Source: Parapedobacter composti
Lineage (GTDB): Bacteria; Bacteroidota; Bacteroidia; Sphingobacteriales; Sphingobacteriaceae
DNA: 64,000 bases
Reading direction: 5' to 3'
Assembly: GCF_900112315.1 (NCBI RefSeq)
Contig: NZ_FOLL01000005.1
Coordinates: forward strand, 1 to 64,000
Shown piece by piece: positions 35,908 through 46,300 of this stretch (position 1 is the first letter of the stretch; each line of letters opens with the position of its first letter). The notes below the pieces were generated by a model that was not told where the DNA came from, ran no database searches, and worked only from the letters and a program-made list of their open reading frames with translations. Position numbers and translations under genes: made by a program.

Positions 35908-36786
35908 ATGGAAGCATATGAAATAAGCACATCCTCCAAAAAGACCAAGTCTGTCTATATTTCCACGGTGATCAGTATTGCTTTGGTATTGTTGATGACG
36001 GGTCTGCTGGGGCTTATCCTGGTGCATGCGAAAAACTTATCGAATTACGTTAAGGAGAACATCGTATTGAACATCATTGTCAACGAAGGTGTCGGTGAGG
36101 GCGATGTATTGGCTTTACAAAAAGATCTCAATGAAGATGAATACGTGTTGCGCACACAATACATCAGCAAAGAGCTCGCCGCCAAAAACCTGTCACAGGA
36201 GCTTGGCGAAGATTTTGTTGAATTTCTCGGGCATAATCCGTTGCTGTCGTCCATTGATGTTTACCTGAAAGCGCAATACGCCAATACCGACAGTATCGAA
36301 ACCTTTATCAAAAAGATTTCGGCTGATAAAATGGTAAAGGAAGTGGTCTACCAGGAATCGTTGATAGACATGGTTAACAAAAATATACGGACCATCGGCA
36401 TTGTCATCCTGGCTTTTACCGCCTTGCTGCTGGTGATTGCCGTGGCGCTCATTAATAACACCATACGGCTGGCCATCTATTCGCAGCGTTTCCTTATCAA
36501 AAGCATGCAGATGGTGGGCGCAACCAAGGGGTTTATCCGGCGGCCGTTCTTAGGCTATGGTATCCTGCACGGTCTGCTTGGGGCGCTGATAGCCATATTG
36601 TTGCTACTACTCACCCTGCACCTGGGCCAACGGGAAATCCCCGAGCTGGTATTCCTGCGCAATTGGTTTGAGTTTATCATCATCTTTGTGGTGGTAGCGG
36701 CCCTGGGCATCCTTATTTCTGGTGTAAGCACCTATTTTGCGGTAAGCAAGTACCTGCGGCTTAAGACAAACGAATTATACAGATAA
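35908..36786 (+). CDS. ftsX: Cell division protein FtsX
   Basis: 292 residues with four membrane helices: TM1 at ~18-42 (ISTVISIALVLLMTGLLGLIL), an extracellular domain ~45-165 (NIVLNIIVNEGVGEGDVLAL), and TM2-4 at ~168-280. The conserved cytosolic motif NNTIRLAIYSQRFLIKSMQMVGATKGFIRRPFL links TM2 and TM3. FtsX pairs with the ATPase FtsE to activate peptidoglycan hydrolases at the septum; ftsE is not in this window. The gene order ftsX-DUF3098-uppP-truB-ribF is typical of Bacteroidota. Confidence 0.95.
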   Translation: MEAYEISTSSKKTKSVYISTVISIALVLLMTGLLGLILVHAKNLSNYVKENIVLNIIVNEGVGEGDVLALQKDLNEDEYVLRTQYISKELAAKNLSQELGEDFVEFLGHNPLLSSIDVYLKAQYANTDSIETFIKKISADKMVKEVVYQESLIDMVNKNIRTIGIVILAFTALLLVIAVALINNTIRLAIYSQRFLIKSMQMVGATKGFIRRPFLGYGILHGLLGALIAILLLLLTLHLGQREIPELVFLRNWFEFIIIFVVVAALGILISGVSTYFAVSKYLRLKTNELYR

Positions 36787-36797
36787 CCGTCACCCTT

Positions 36798-37037
36798 ATG
36801 GCTACATACAAAAAAACACAACACACCCAAAAGGTTTCATTTGTATTCGGAAAACGGAATTACCAGCTGTTTTTGTTGAGCATTGCAGTAGTTGTTCTGG
36901 GATTTGTTCTCATGATGGGTACAGAAGACATCTATAGCTTCACGAAGATTACCCTGGCCCCATTAGTCGTGGTAGTTGGTTTTGCGCTGGGTGTTGTATC
37001 CATTTTGATAAAACCAAAAAAAACCAACAATAATTAA
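36798..37037 (+). CDS. DUF3098 small membrane protein
   Basis: 79 residues with two membrane helices (YQLFLLSIAVVVLGFVLMMG and ITLAPLVVVVGFALGVVSILI) joined by TEDIYSFTK. It has a basic N-terminus and a KPKKTNNN tail. This matches DUF3098, a Bacteroidota family found between ftsX and uppP; its function is unknown. The stop overlaps the uppP start by one base. Confidence 0.9.
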   Translation: MATYKKTQHTQKVSFVFGKRNYQLFLLSIAVVVLGFVLMMGTEDIYSFTKITLAPLVVVVGFALGVVSILIKPKKTNNN

Positions 37038-37831
37038 TGACATTATTTGAAGTGATTGTGCTGGCCATTGTCGAAGGCCTCACAGAGTTTTTGCCGGTAT
37101 CATCTACCGGCCATATGATTATTGCTTCCGCATTGATGGGCATAGCCCCCACCCCATTTGTTAAACTGTTTACCATTGCCGTGCAGCTGGGTACGATTCT
37201 GTCGGTACTGGTACTGTACTACCGCCGCTTCTTCCGGTCGGTAACCTTTTATTACAAACTGGCCGTAGCGGCCATCCCCGCCGTTGTATTTGGCCTTCTC
37301 TTCAGTGACAATATCGATGCGTTGCTTGAGAGCCCGCTGACGGTCGGCATCATGTTGGTCATCGGTGGCGTTATTCTCCTGTTCGTTGATAAATGGTTTA
37401 ATAAACCCGTCATCGACGATTCAGATAACATCAGCTACCTACAGGCGCTGAAAATCGGCTTTTTCCAATGCCTGGCCCTGATACCGGGCACGTCGCGCTC
37501 CGCCAGTACCATCGTGGGGGGCATGACGCAGCAACTCACCCGCAAAGCAGCTGCTGAATTTTCGTTTTTTTTGGCCATTCCTATGATGTTCGGCGCTACG
37601 CTCCTGAAGCTCAAGGATTACTTCGACGAGGGAAACGGCCTGGATAGCACAGAAATCAGTCAGCTGGTTATCGGCAACATTGTCGGCTTCGTGGTGGCTA
37701 TCATCGCCATCAAATCGTTCATCGGCATTGTTTCCAAATATGGGTTCAGGGCGTTCGGCTGGTATCGTATTATCGTTGGAAGCGCCATTATCGCGCTGTT
37801 GCTGAGCGGCCATAGTTTGCAGATCTTATAA
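37037..37831 (+). CDS. uppP: Undecaprenyl-diphosphate phosphatase
   Basis: 264 residues, normal for UppP/BacA. The signature EGLTEFLPVSSTGHMII lies near the start and the second motif LIPGTSRSASTIVGGM in the centre, both with the catalytic Glu, Ser and Arg residues. About eight membrane helices. It recycles the C55-PP lipid carrier for peptidoglycan and polysaccharide synthesis on the periplasmic side. It overlaps the truB start by one base. Confidence 0.96.
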   Translation: MTLFEVIVLAIVEGLTEFLPVSSTGHMIIASALMGIAPTPFVKLFTIAVQLGTILSVLVLYYRRFFRSVTFYYKLAVAAIPAVVFGLLFSDNIDALLESPLTVGIMLVIGGVILLFVDKWFNKPVIDDSDNISYLQALKIGFFQCLALIPGTSRSASTIVGGMTQQLTRKAAAEFSFFLAIPMMFGATLLKLKDYFDEGNGLDSTEISQLVIGNIVGFVVAIIAIKSFIGIVSKYGFRAFGWYRIIVGSAIIALLLSGHSLQIL

Positions 37832-38547
37832 TGAAGAAATTCGATTTTGCGAGCGGAGAAGTGTTCCTGGTTGACAAGCCGTTACGGTGGACGAGCTTCG
37901 ATGTGATCCGGAAAATCCGTAACGCTATCAAACCACAAAAGGTAAAGGTTGGCCACGCGGGGACGCTGGATCCCCTGGCCACTGGCCTGCTTATCGTCTG
38001 CACCGGAAAGTTCACCAAGCGGATTGAAGCATTCCAAGCTCAGGAAAAGGAATACACAGGCACCATTACACTGGGTGCCACGACACCCTCGTACGATCTG
38101 GAGCGCGAAATAGACCAGCGGTTCGATATATCGGGCATTACCGAAGCGCGTATCCTGGAAACCGCCGCCGCTTTCGTCGGCGAGATAGAGCAGGTACCCC
38201 CTGCGCATTCTGCCGTAAAAATGGATGGCGAGAGGGTTTATGAAAAGGCGCGCCGTGGAGAAACCGTAGCGGTAAAACCACGGAAAGTATACATCCGTGA
38301 GTTTGAGATTACCGGTATTGAACTTCCCAATGTCCAGTTCAGGGTGGTGTGCAGCAAAGGAACCTATATCCGTTCGCTTGCCCACGATTTCGGCAAGGCG
38401 TTGGACAACGGTGCGCACCTAAGTAGCCTACGGCGAACGCGCAGTGGTGATTTCCACGTGACCGATGCCTGGCAAATGGCCGATTTGGTGGAGTGTTTAA
38501 AGGAGTTTACCTTTGCAATAACGCATGAACATTTACAAAAATCTTGA
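37831..38547 (+). CDS. truB: tRNA pseudouridine(55) synthase
   Basis: 238 residues. The catalytic Asp is in GHAGTLDPLATGLLIVC, preceded by LVDKPLRWTSFDVIRKIR. VPPAHSAVKMDGERVYEKARRGE and SKGTYIRSLAHDFGKAL complete the family signature. It lacks a PUA domain, as is usual for Bacteroidota TruB. It modifies U55 in the T loop of tRNAs. It overlaps ribF by 23 bases. Confidence 0.96.
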   Translation: MKKFDFASGEVFLVDKPLRWTSFDVIRKIRNAIKPQKVKVGHAGTLDPLATGLLIVCTGKFTKRIEAFQAQEKEYTGTITLGATTPSYDLEREIDQRFDISGITEARILETAAAFVGEIEQVPPAHSAVKMDGERVYEKARRGETVAVKPRKVYIREFEITGIELPNVQFRVVCSKGTYIRSLAHDFGKALDNGAHLSSLRRTRSGDFHVTDAWQMADLVECLKEFTFAITHEHLQKS

Positions 38548-39499
38548 GGATTTCCGCGCCCTGGATAATGCGGTAGTTACTATTGGCACCTTTGACGGGG
38601 TACACGTGGGGCACCAGAAGATCTTAAGTACACTGCGTGACTGCGCACAAGACATAAACGGGGAAACCGTCCTGCTTACGTTCTTCCCCCACCCCCGGCT
38701 CATTCTGCATCCGGAAGACGACAGCCTCAGACTGATAAGCGACATCGATGAAAAGGTGCAACTGCTGGCCAACGCGGGGATCGACCACTTGATTATCACA
38801 CCGTTTACGCGCGACTTCTCGAATCTATCGCCGGAAGAATACATCCGCGATGTACTGGTAGGTAAAATCGGTACCAAAAAAATTGTCATCGGCTACGACC
38901 ACCGCTTCGGCAAAGACCGCGAGGGGTCGCTGCAAGACCTGCTGGACCACGCAGAAATCTATGGCTATACGGTTGAGCAAATTCCCGAGCAAGACATCAA
39001 TGACGTTGCCGTATCGTCTACAAAAATCCGGGAAGCGCTCATCAAAGGCGACATTGATACGGCAAACAGTTACTTAGGCTACCCATTCCAGTTAACGGGT
39101 AAGGTAGTGCGCGGCAACCAACTCGGCCGGAACATCGGCTACCCTACCGCCAACTTACACGTAGAGGAACGCCATAAGCTTATCCCGGCCTATGGCATTT
39201 ACGCAGTCGAAGCTGCCATTGTAGAGCCGACAAGCATCCAAACGGGCCCATACAATCCCCATCCGCCCGAGCGTGTTGTTCAAGGCATGGGATATATCGG
39301 AACCCGGCCAACCGTTGATGGCGTCAGCAGGAGTATCGAGGTCCATTTATTCGATTTTGAAGGCGACATTTATAATAAAACGCTGCGCGTGAAGTTTCTA
39401 CACTTTATCCGGCACGACCAGTGGTTCGAAAATATGCAGGATTTGGTCGACCAGATGGCTATCGATGAGAAGAAAGTACGGGCGTTTTTTACGCACTGA
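38525..39499 (+). CDS. ribF: Bifunctional riboflavin kinase / FAD synthetase
   Basis: 324 residues. The N-terminal FAD synthetase half has the nucleotidyltransferase motif TIGTFDGVHVGHQKIL, a second motif GYDHRFGKDREGSLQDL and VSSTKIREALIKGD. The C-terminal flavokinase half (~185-320) has GKVVRGNQLGRNIGYPTANL and GMGYIGTRPTVDGVSRSIEVHLFDFEGDIY. It makes FMN and then FAD from riboflavin in the cytosol. The flavokinase carries a short extra loop (~240-255, TSIQTGPYNPHPPERV). Its end overlaps the convergent PurF-family gene by 11 bases. Confidence 0.96.
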   Translation: MNIYKNLEDFRALDNAVVTIGTFDGVHVGHQKILSTLRDCAQDINGETVLLTFFPHPRLILHPEDDSLRLISDIDEKVQLLANAGIDHLIITPFTRDFSNLSPEEYIRDVLVGKIGTKKIVIGYDHRFGKDREGSLQDLLDHAEIYGYTVEQIPEQDINDVAVSSTKIREALIKGDIDTANSYLGYPFQLTGKVVRGNQLGRNIGYPTANLHVEERHKLIPAYGIYAVEAAIVEPTSIQTGPYNPHPPERVVQGMGYIGTRPTVDGVSRSIEVHLFDFEGDIYNKTLRVKFLHFIRHDQWFENMQDLVDQMAIDEKKVRAFFTH

Positions 39500-41399
39500 A
39501 ATACGCCCGGACGTTCTTGCCCTCTACCCAGTTCATGTAGGCCCTGTTGACCACCCGGTTGCCTCCGGGGGTGGGATAATCGCCAGAGAAGTACCAATCC
39601 CCGCGGTGGTCAGGGCAGGCAACATGCAGGTTTTCCAACTTTTGGTATATAACGTCCACTTCGGCCTTAATGTGACTTCCCCGGATGATACCCGCTATTT
39701 CCTTAGAAATCTCTTCTTCGGTAAATGGCTCATAAATAGCCTTCACGTAATTATCCACATCTTCCTTGGGTAACCCCAGCGAGGCCACGCATTTCTGATA
39801 CACCTCTTCGATCACATGCCCCATCCCCCGTTTGTACAGCAGGGAAACAGCCGCCTCGAATGCGACAAACTCTCCTAAGCGCGACATGTCTATTCCGTAG
39901 CAATCCGGGTAACGGATTTGAGGCGCGGAAGAAACGATGATGATTTTTTTGGGATTCAGGCGGTCAAGGATGGTCAGGATACTCTGCTTGAGAGTTGTTC
40001 CCCGAACGATGGAATCATCTACTGCGACGATGGTATCCTCATGATCCTGGACGATACCGTAGGTCGTGTCATACACGTGCTGCACCATATCCTGGCGGTC
40101 AGCATCCTGCGTGATGAACGTCCGTAATTTGGCATCCTTGATGTTCAACTTCTCAAACCTCGGCGAAATGCTAAGCATCTCGTTCAGTTCTTCATCCGAT
40201 ATCTTATCGGCCCTGTTAAGCAAAGTATCCTTTTGGAGCTTCCGCACGTATTCATTTATCCCCTCCTCCAGGCCGTAAAATGCTACTTCGGCAGTATTCG
40301 GAATATAAGAGAATACCGTGTTCTTGATATCATAGTTAACCGCTTCCAAAATTTGCGGACACAACAGGCGCCCGAGGTATTTACGTTCGCGGTAAATGGC
40401 TGCGTCGCTGCCCCGCGAAAAGTAAATACGCTCAAACGAGCACGATTTCTTTTCAACCGGATCCCGGAACAACTCTTCTGTGATGGCTCCGTCTTTTTTA
40501 ACGATCAGTGCGTAGCCCGGTTTAACTTCATTGATTTCATCAAATTTCACGTTAAACGCGGTCTGTATGGCCGGACGTTCCGATGCCACCACTACCACTT
40601 CGTCATTTACATAATAATAAGCGGGCCGGATACCCGCGGGGTCGCGCATCACGAATGCGTCTCCATGACCGAAGATACCGCTGATGGTGTAGCCGCCATC
40701 CCAGTTTTTGGCCGACCTGCGCAGGATTTTAGCCACGTCCAGGTGCTCCGCAATCAACGCACTGATTTCTACGTTACTGTGCCCCTGCCTCTTGAACTTA
40801 TCAAACAGCTCCTGGTTTTCCGAATCCAGGAAATGCCCGATTTTTTCCAGCACGGTCACTGTGTCTGCCCGTTCTTTCGGATGCTGCCCCAGTTCATACA
40901 ACTGTTCAAGCAACTCGTCCACATTGGTCATGTTAAAGTTACCGGCAATCACCAAGTTACGGGACATCCAGTTGTTCTGACGAAGAAACGGGTGACAGTT
41001 TTCGATGCTGTTCTTGCCGTGTGTACCGTAACGGAGGTGCCCCAGAAGCACCTCTCCCGTAAAGCTTACATTGTCTTTAAGCCATTGCGCATCAGCAAAC
41101 CGATCAGGGTAAGTCCGTTGCACTGTGGCAAATTTCTTTTGTACATATTCAAAAATATCAGCCACTGCATTGGGTGCCATTGATCGGTACCGGCTGATAT
41201 AGCGGTTGCCGGGTTTAACATCCAGCTTGATGGTAGCAATGCCGGCACCGTCTTGCCCGCGGTTATGCTGCTTTTCCATCAACAGGTACAGTTTGTTGAT
41301 GCCGTACAAGGCTGTACCGTATTTTTCCTGATAATATGAAAGGGGTTTTAACAGGCGAATCAGTGCAATTCCGCACTCGTGTTTGATAGCGTCACTCAT
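39489..41399 (-). CDS. PurF-family amidophosphoribosyltransferase, long form
   Basis: 636 residues, about 130 more than classical PurF. The Ntn-type glutaminase domain reads EKQHNRGQDGAGIAT and LLGHLRYGTHG, with VIAGNFNMTNVDEL; the likely nucleophile is Cys 9 (KHECGIALI), which would need removal of an eight-residue leader. The phosphoribosyltransferase motif is TIVAVDDSIVRGTTLKQ. Insertions lie between the domains (~440-480). This long form is common in Bacteroidota, often besides a classical purF, so it may not be the purine-pathway enzyme. It has a probable promoter just upstream. Confidence 0.88.
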   Translation of the reverse strand: MSDAIKHECGIALIRLLKPLSYYQEKYGTALYGINKLYLLMEKQHNRGQDGAGIATIKLDVKPGNRYISRYRSMAPNAVADIFEYVQKKFATVQRTYPDRFADAQWLKDNVSFTGEVLLGHLRYGTHGKNSIENCHPFLRQNNWMSRNLVIAGNFNMTNVDELLEQLYELGQHPKERADTVTVLEKIGHFLDSENQELFDKFKRQGHSNVEISALIAEHLDVAKILRRSAKNWDGGYTISGIFGHGDAFVMRDPAGIRPAYYYVNDEVVVVASERPAIQTAFNVKFDEINEVKPGYALIVKKDGAITEELFRDPVEKKSCSFERIYFSRGSDAAIYRERKYLGRLLCPQILEAVNYDIKNTVFSYIPNTAEVAFYGLEEGINEYVRKLQKDTLLNRADKISDEELNEMLSISPRFEKLNIKDAKLRTFITQDADRQDMVQHVYDTTYGIVQDHEDTIVAVDDSIVRGTTLKQSILTILDRLNPKKIIIVSSAPQIRYPDCYGIDMSRLGEFVAFEAAVSLLYKRGMGHVIEEVYQKCVASLGLPKEDVDNYVKAIYEPFTEEEISKEIAGIIRGSHIKAEVDVIYQKLENLHVACPDHRGDWYFSGDYPTPGGNRVVNRAYMNWVEGKNVRAYFSA

Positions 41400-41417
41400 G
41401 TTATGCTTCTAAGCATG

Positions 41418-41425
41418 CAAAGATA
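41418..41425 (-). promoter_or_regulatory. -7 promoter element for the PurF-family gene
   Basis: A perfect TATCTTTG on the minus strand, 18 bases upstream of the start codon at 41399. No good TTG -33 element lies at the right distance, so only the -7 box is supported. Transcription would begin about ten bases before the ATG. Confidence 0.4.
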
Positions 41426-41480
41426 CACAATTTTTGAATAACAATCTTGCAACCTATCTTTCTTAACCCAGATTAACACC

Positions 41481-41620
41481 ACCAACCACCAATCACCAAC
41501 CACCAATCACCAACCACCAATCACCAATCACCAATCACCAACCACCAACCACCAATCACCAATCACCAACCACCAATCACCAATCACCAATCACCAACCA
41601 CCAACCACCAATCACCAACC
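41481..41620. repeat. Tandem heptamer repeat, 20 units of ACCAAYC
   Basis: Twenty uninterrupted seven-base units, each ACCAACC or ACCAATC, in an irregular mix of the two types. The array sits between the PurF-family gene and amt, four bases beyond the amt stop codon. One strand has no G at all and the other no C. It is a simple-sequence array likely to vary in copy number; it is not a CRISPR, as there are no spacers. Confidence 0.97.
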
Positions 41621-41624
41621 ACCA

Positions 41625-42935
41625 TCATAACTTCTCACCATGCTGGCTAATATCCAGCCCGATTTCTTCTTCTTCCGGCGAGACGCGCAGCTTACTAATC
41701 AGGTCGGTAACCTTTAATAGCAAAAACGCCATAACGAAGGTGAAAGCTACCGCCCCTACAAGGCCTATAACATGCGCCCAGAACAGTCCGGTTTCCCCGA
41801 AATACAGGCCATCTGTTTCTACCACTTCATTGATGGCCTTGGTCGCGAAAATACCGGTAAAAAGCATGCCCACCATGCCGCCTACGCCGTGGCTCGGAAA
41901 CACATCCAACGTATCGTCTACCCGTGAATGTGTACGCCATTCGACCACCAACCTGCTGATAACGGACGCCACTACACCGATAATCAACGAATGCGGAACC
42001 GTTACAAAACCCGCAGCCGGCGTAATTGCCACCAGTCCGACCACAACGCCGATGCACACCCCCATGGCCGTAGGTTTCTTTCCCCGTGCAGCATCGAAGA
42101 AAATCCAGGCCAGCGCCGCCGCTCCCGATGCCGTACTGGTGGTTGCCAAGGCTGTTGCTGCCAAAGCCCCCGCTCCAAATGCTGATCCCGCATTGAAGCC
42201 GAACCACCCGAACCACAGCAGTCCTGTGCCCAGTATCACATAAGTTATCCGGGCAGGATTATGCCCTTCATTGCCGTTGCCCTGCTTAAGATACAACGCC
42301 GACGCCAGTGCCGTAACGCCGGCAGACATATGCACTACCGTACCTCCGGCAAAATCCAGCACCCCCATACCTGCCAGCAATCCATCGGGATGCCAGGTCG
42401 CGTGGGCTAAGGGCGCGTAGATAAAGACGAAAAAAAGACACAGGAACAAGACATAAGACGTAAACCGTATACGCTCGGCAAAAGCACCCGTAATCAGCGC
42501 CGGTGTTATGATGGCAAACTTCAGTTGATACATTGCAAACAGCGCGAATGGAATGGTGGGCGCCCCGGGCCAATTAGGACCATCGATGACGCCTTCAAAC
42601 ATGAAGTACGTGGCCGGGTTGCCAATAATGCCACCAATGGATTCACCAAATACCAGGCTGAAGCCAAACACCACCCAGATGACGGCCACCACACCCATAC
42701 AGATGAAACTTTGGAGCATGGTAGAAATTACATTTTTCTTTTTAACCATGCCTCCGTAAAAAAAGGCCAGTCCGGGCGTCATGATTAAAACCAATGCCGT
42801 AGAGGTTAGCATCCAAGCTACGTCTGCACCATCGAATTCCTGGGCGCCGCCGCCGGGAATACCGGGATAAAAAAGCGCCAACAACACAACAATAACTAAA
42901 AAAATAAAAGGAATAGCGGATTTTTTTGAGTCCAT
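41625..42935 (-). CDS. amt: Ammonium transporter (Amt family)
   Basis: 436 residues with eleven or so membrane helices. The family signatures ADVAWMLTSTALVLIMTPGLAFFYGGMVKKKNV (~37-70), LAHATWHPDGLLAGMGVLDFAGGTVVHMSAGVTAL (first pore His) and the DTLDVFPSHGVGGMVGMLFTGIFA region (second pore His) are all present. It passes ammonium across the inner membrane. No glnB/glnK regulator is adjacent. The N-terminal helix before the first signature may act as a signal peptide. Confidence 0.96.
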   Translation of the reverse strand: MDSKKSAIPFIFLVIVVLLALFYPGIPGGGAQEFDGADVAWMLTSTALVLIMTPGLAFFYGGMVKKKNVISTMLQSFICMGVVAVIWVVFGFSLVFGESIGGIIGNPATYFMFEGVIDGPNWPGAPTIPFALFAMYQLKFAIITPALITGAFAERIRFTSYVLFLCLFFVFIYAPLAHATWHPDGLLAGMGVLDFAGGTVVHMSAGVTALASALYLKQGNGNEGHNPARITYVILGTGLLWFGWFGFNAGSAFGAGALAATALATTSTASGAAALAWIFFDAARGKKPTAMGVCIGVVVGLVAITPAAGFVTVPHSLIIGVVASVISRLVVEWRTHSRVDDTLDVFPSHGVGGMVGMLFTGIFATKAINEVVETDGLYFGETGLFWAHVIGLVGAVAFTFVMAFLLLKVTDLISKLRVSPEEEEIGLDISQHGEKL

Positions 42936-43300
42936 TTTGATTTTTATGAATAAAATTCACCACAAAAATAGCTATTTTGATAATAAAATTTAAAAATTAA
43001 TCATAAAAATTATATAATATTCAAATTTTTATGAAATAAATTGTAAAAATCAAACTTAACTTACAAAAACCAAAACAAAACTACAGCAACCATAAAGAAA
43101 AACACCGATTTCATCAAACAAACAACAACAAAAACCCCACCCAAAACCAATACCTTACTGTTGAAAACGTAAACAGATTAAACCCAGCGGATTGGTAACC
43201 GCCAATTCCGTAAAGGGGCTTTTCCTTTTCGGTTGCTGTTAAATTTCCGTAAGTTTGTGTTAGGAAATTCATAGCATAATCCCCGACTTTTGAGGCAACG
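42936..43300. other. AT-rich divergent intergenic region between amt and dnaE
   Basis: 365 bases, very AT-rich from 42950 to 43090. No coding frame is supported. A perfect -7 element TAAGTTTG lies on the minus strand at 43058-43051, a possible amt promoter with a ~110-base leader. Another TAAGTTTG lies on the plus strand at about 43243-43250, about 50 bases before dnaE. Both lack a convincing TTG partner. I see no sigma-54 (GG-N10-GC) site, although rpoN is encoded nearby. Confidence 0.45.
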
Positions 43301-46300
43301 ATGTACCTGATATTTGACACTGAAACAACCGGTCTTCCCAAGCGATGGGATGCGCCCATCACCGATACAGACAACTGGCCCCGATGCATTCAGATAGCGT
43401 GGCAATTACACGATGCCATGGGCAACCTCGTAGAGCACCAGGATTATCTGATCAAGCCGGAGGGCTTCAACATCCCTTTTGATGCAGAGCGTGTGCACGG
43501 CATTTCCACGGAGCTGGCCACCGAACAGGGAGTTCCTTTGGCAGGGGTACTCAACCGGTTTAACGAAGCGCTGGCCAAAGCAAAGTTTGTGGTAGGCCAG
43601 AATATTGGCTTCGACATCAACATCATGGGCTGTGAATTTCACCGCCTGGGCATGGAATCGCCGCTGGCACACCTGCCTGTATTGGACACCTGTACGGAGA
43701 TAACGGCCGAATTGCTCAAAATACCGGGTGGACGTGGCGGTAAATATAAATTACCGAACCTGACCGAGCTGCATCAATTTCTCTTTGAAGCGCCTTTTGC
43801 CGAGGCGCACAATGCCACGGCCGACGTGGAAGCGACAGCCCGCTGTTTCCTTGAATTGATCAAACGCGACGTGTTTACCGCCGCGGAACTGCAGGTAGAA
43901 ACGGGATATTTCCTGGAATTCCGCGAAAGGAACCCGCAGCCTATCCAGTCGGCCGGGCTCACACACGTTAATTTGAAAGCCGCTTCTGATGCGATCCGGA
44001 AACGCCTGCAACAGCAACAAACGGAAATCCCTGCACAGGATCTGGAAGCAAACCGGCGCGACATGGCCGAGGTGGATTTTGTACACCTGCATAACCATAC
44101 GCAGTTTTCCGTGCTTCAATCCACTATATCCGTGGGCGACTTAGTCAAAGCCGCCGCCGCGCACAGGATGCCGGCAGTAGCCATTACGGATCATGGCAAC
44201 ATGATGGGGGCCTTTCACTTCGTGAGCCAGGTGCTTAACCACAACAAGGCAGCAGAAGCAAAAAACAAAGCCGCTGCCGAAAACGGCGAAGCCCCCCAGG
44301 AAATCGTCATTAAACCTATCGTAGGCTGTGAATTTTATGTCTGCGATGACCATACCGATAAATCGCGTAAAGACAACGGCTACCAGGTGGTCTTCCTGGC
44401 TAAGAACAAAAGAGGCTATCACAACCTGGCCAAAATGTCGTCCATCGCTTACACCAAAGGCTTCTACTACGTACCCCGCATCGACAGGTCAATCATCGAG
44501 CAATACAAAGACGATGTTATCGTCTTATCCGGCAACCTTTATGGTGAAATACCGAACAAACTCCTGAACATGGGGGAGAACCAGGCGGAAGAGGCATTGC
44601 TGTGGTGGAAACGCACGTTCGGCAGTGACTTCTATATCGAATTGATGCGACATGGGCAGGAAGACGAAGACCGCGTGAATCAAAGCCTGGTTACACTGGC
44701 GAACAAACATGGTGTGAAAACGGTGGCAACTAACAACACCTACTATATTAAAAAAGCCGATGCACACGCACATGACATCCTACTGTGCGTGAAAGATGGC
44801 GAAAAGTTATCTACCCCGAAAGGGCGTGGGCGCGGATTCCGTTTCGGGCTACCCAATGATGAATACTACTTCAAGTCAGGCGACGAAATGAAAAAGCTCT
44901 TTGCCGACCTGCCTGAAGCCATCATCAATATTCAGGAAATCGTCGATAAGATCGAACCTTATTCGCTGTACCGCGACGTACTGCTACCCAAATTCGAAAT
45001 CCCACAGGAATTTCAGGTGGAAGACGACAAGCTGGACGGCGGAAAACGGGGCGAAAACAAATACTTGCGGCACCTTACCTATGAGGGTGCGAAGAAGCGG
45101 TACCCTGAAATTACCGATGCCATTCGGGAGCGGCTGGACTTTGAACTGGCCACCATCGAACGTACCGGATACCCGGGTTACTTCCTGATAGTACAGGACT
45201 TTATCGCGGCGGCTCGGAATATGGGTGTGTCGGTCGGGCCTGGCCGGGGTTCAGCGGCTGGTTCAGCGGTGGCATACTGCCTCGGCATCACCAATATTGA
45301 TCCGATAGCTTACGACCTGCTTTTCGAACGGTTCCTCAACCCCGACCGGATATCCATGCCGGATATTGATATTGACTTCGACGACGAAGGGCGGGGCCGT
45401 GTGATGGAATATGTCATCAAAAAATACGGAGCCAACCAGGTAGCACAGATCATTACCTATGGCACTATGGCAGCCAAGTCGTCCATCCGCGATACCGCGC
45501 GGGTACTGGATCTTCCGCTGTTCGAGGCCGACAAGATCGCTAAGCTCATTCCTAATCTGAAGCTCAACAAAATCTTCAACATGGACGCGCAGGCGCTCAA
45601 AAGCGCTTTGCGCTCAGAAGAGCTGGAAAACGTACAACAACTGATCAATATTGCCAGCGGAACAGGAATCGAAGCCGAAACCATCCGGCAGGCGCAAGTG
45701 CTGGAAGGCTCGCTACGCAATACAGGCATCCATGCCTGTGGGGTGATCATCACCCCAGACGACATCACTAACTTCGTGCCTGTGGCAACCGCCAAAGATT
45801 CAGACCTCTACGTTACCCAATTTGACAACTCGGTAGTGGAAAGCGCGGGGCTCCTTAAGATGGACTTCCTTGGTCTGAAGACATTGACACTTATTAAAGA
45901 CACGGTAAGTATCGTCAAACAGCGACACGGCATCGAGCTGAACCCCGACGAGTTTCCAATTGACGACCAGCTTACCTATGAGCTTTTCCAGCGCGGCGAA
46001 ACCATCGGCATCTTCCAGTACGAGTCGCCCGGCATGCAGAAGTACATGAAGGAACTCAAGCCTACCGTTTTTGGCGACCTCATTGCCATGAATGCGCTGT
46101 ACCGCCCGGGACCCATGGAATATATTCCCAGCTTTATCCGCCGGAAGCATGGCATGGAGCCGATAACGTATGACCTCGAAGCGTGCGAGGAATACCTCAA
46201 GGAAACATATGGCATCACCGTATACCAAGAGCAGGTGATGCTGCTTTCTCAAAAGCTGGCCGGATTTACCAAAGGTGAAGCCGACGTACTGCGCAAGGCC

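Noticed and set aside
41481-41620. CRISPR array
   Set aside because: Units are only seven bases, contiguous and without spacers, and no cas genes are near.
42936-43300. Sigma-54 promoter for amt
   Set aside because: No GG-N10-GC pattern was found in the AT-rich region, despite rpoN lying in the window.
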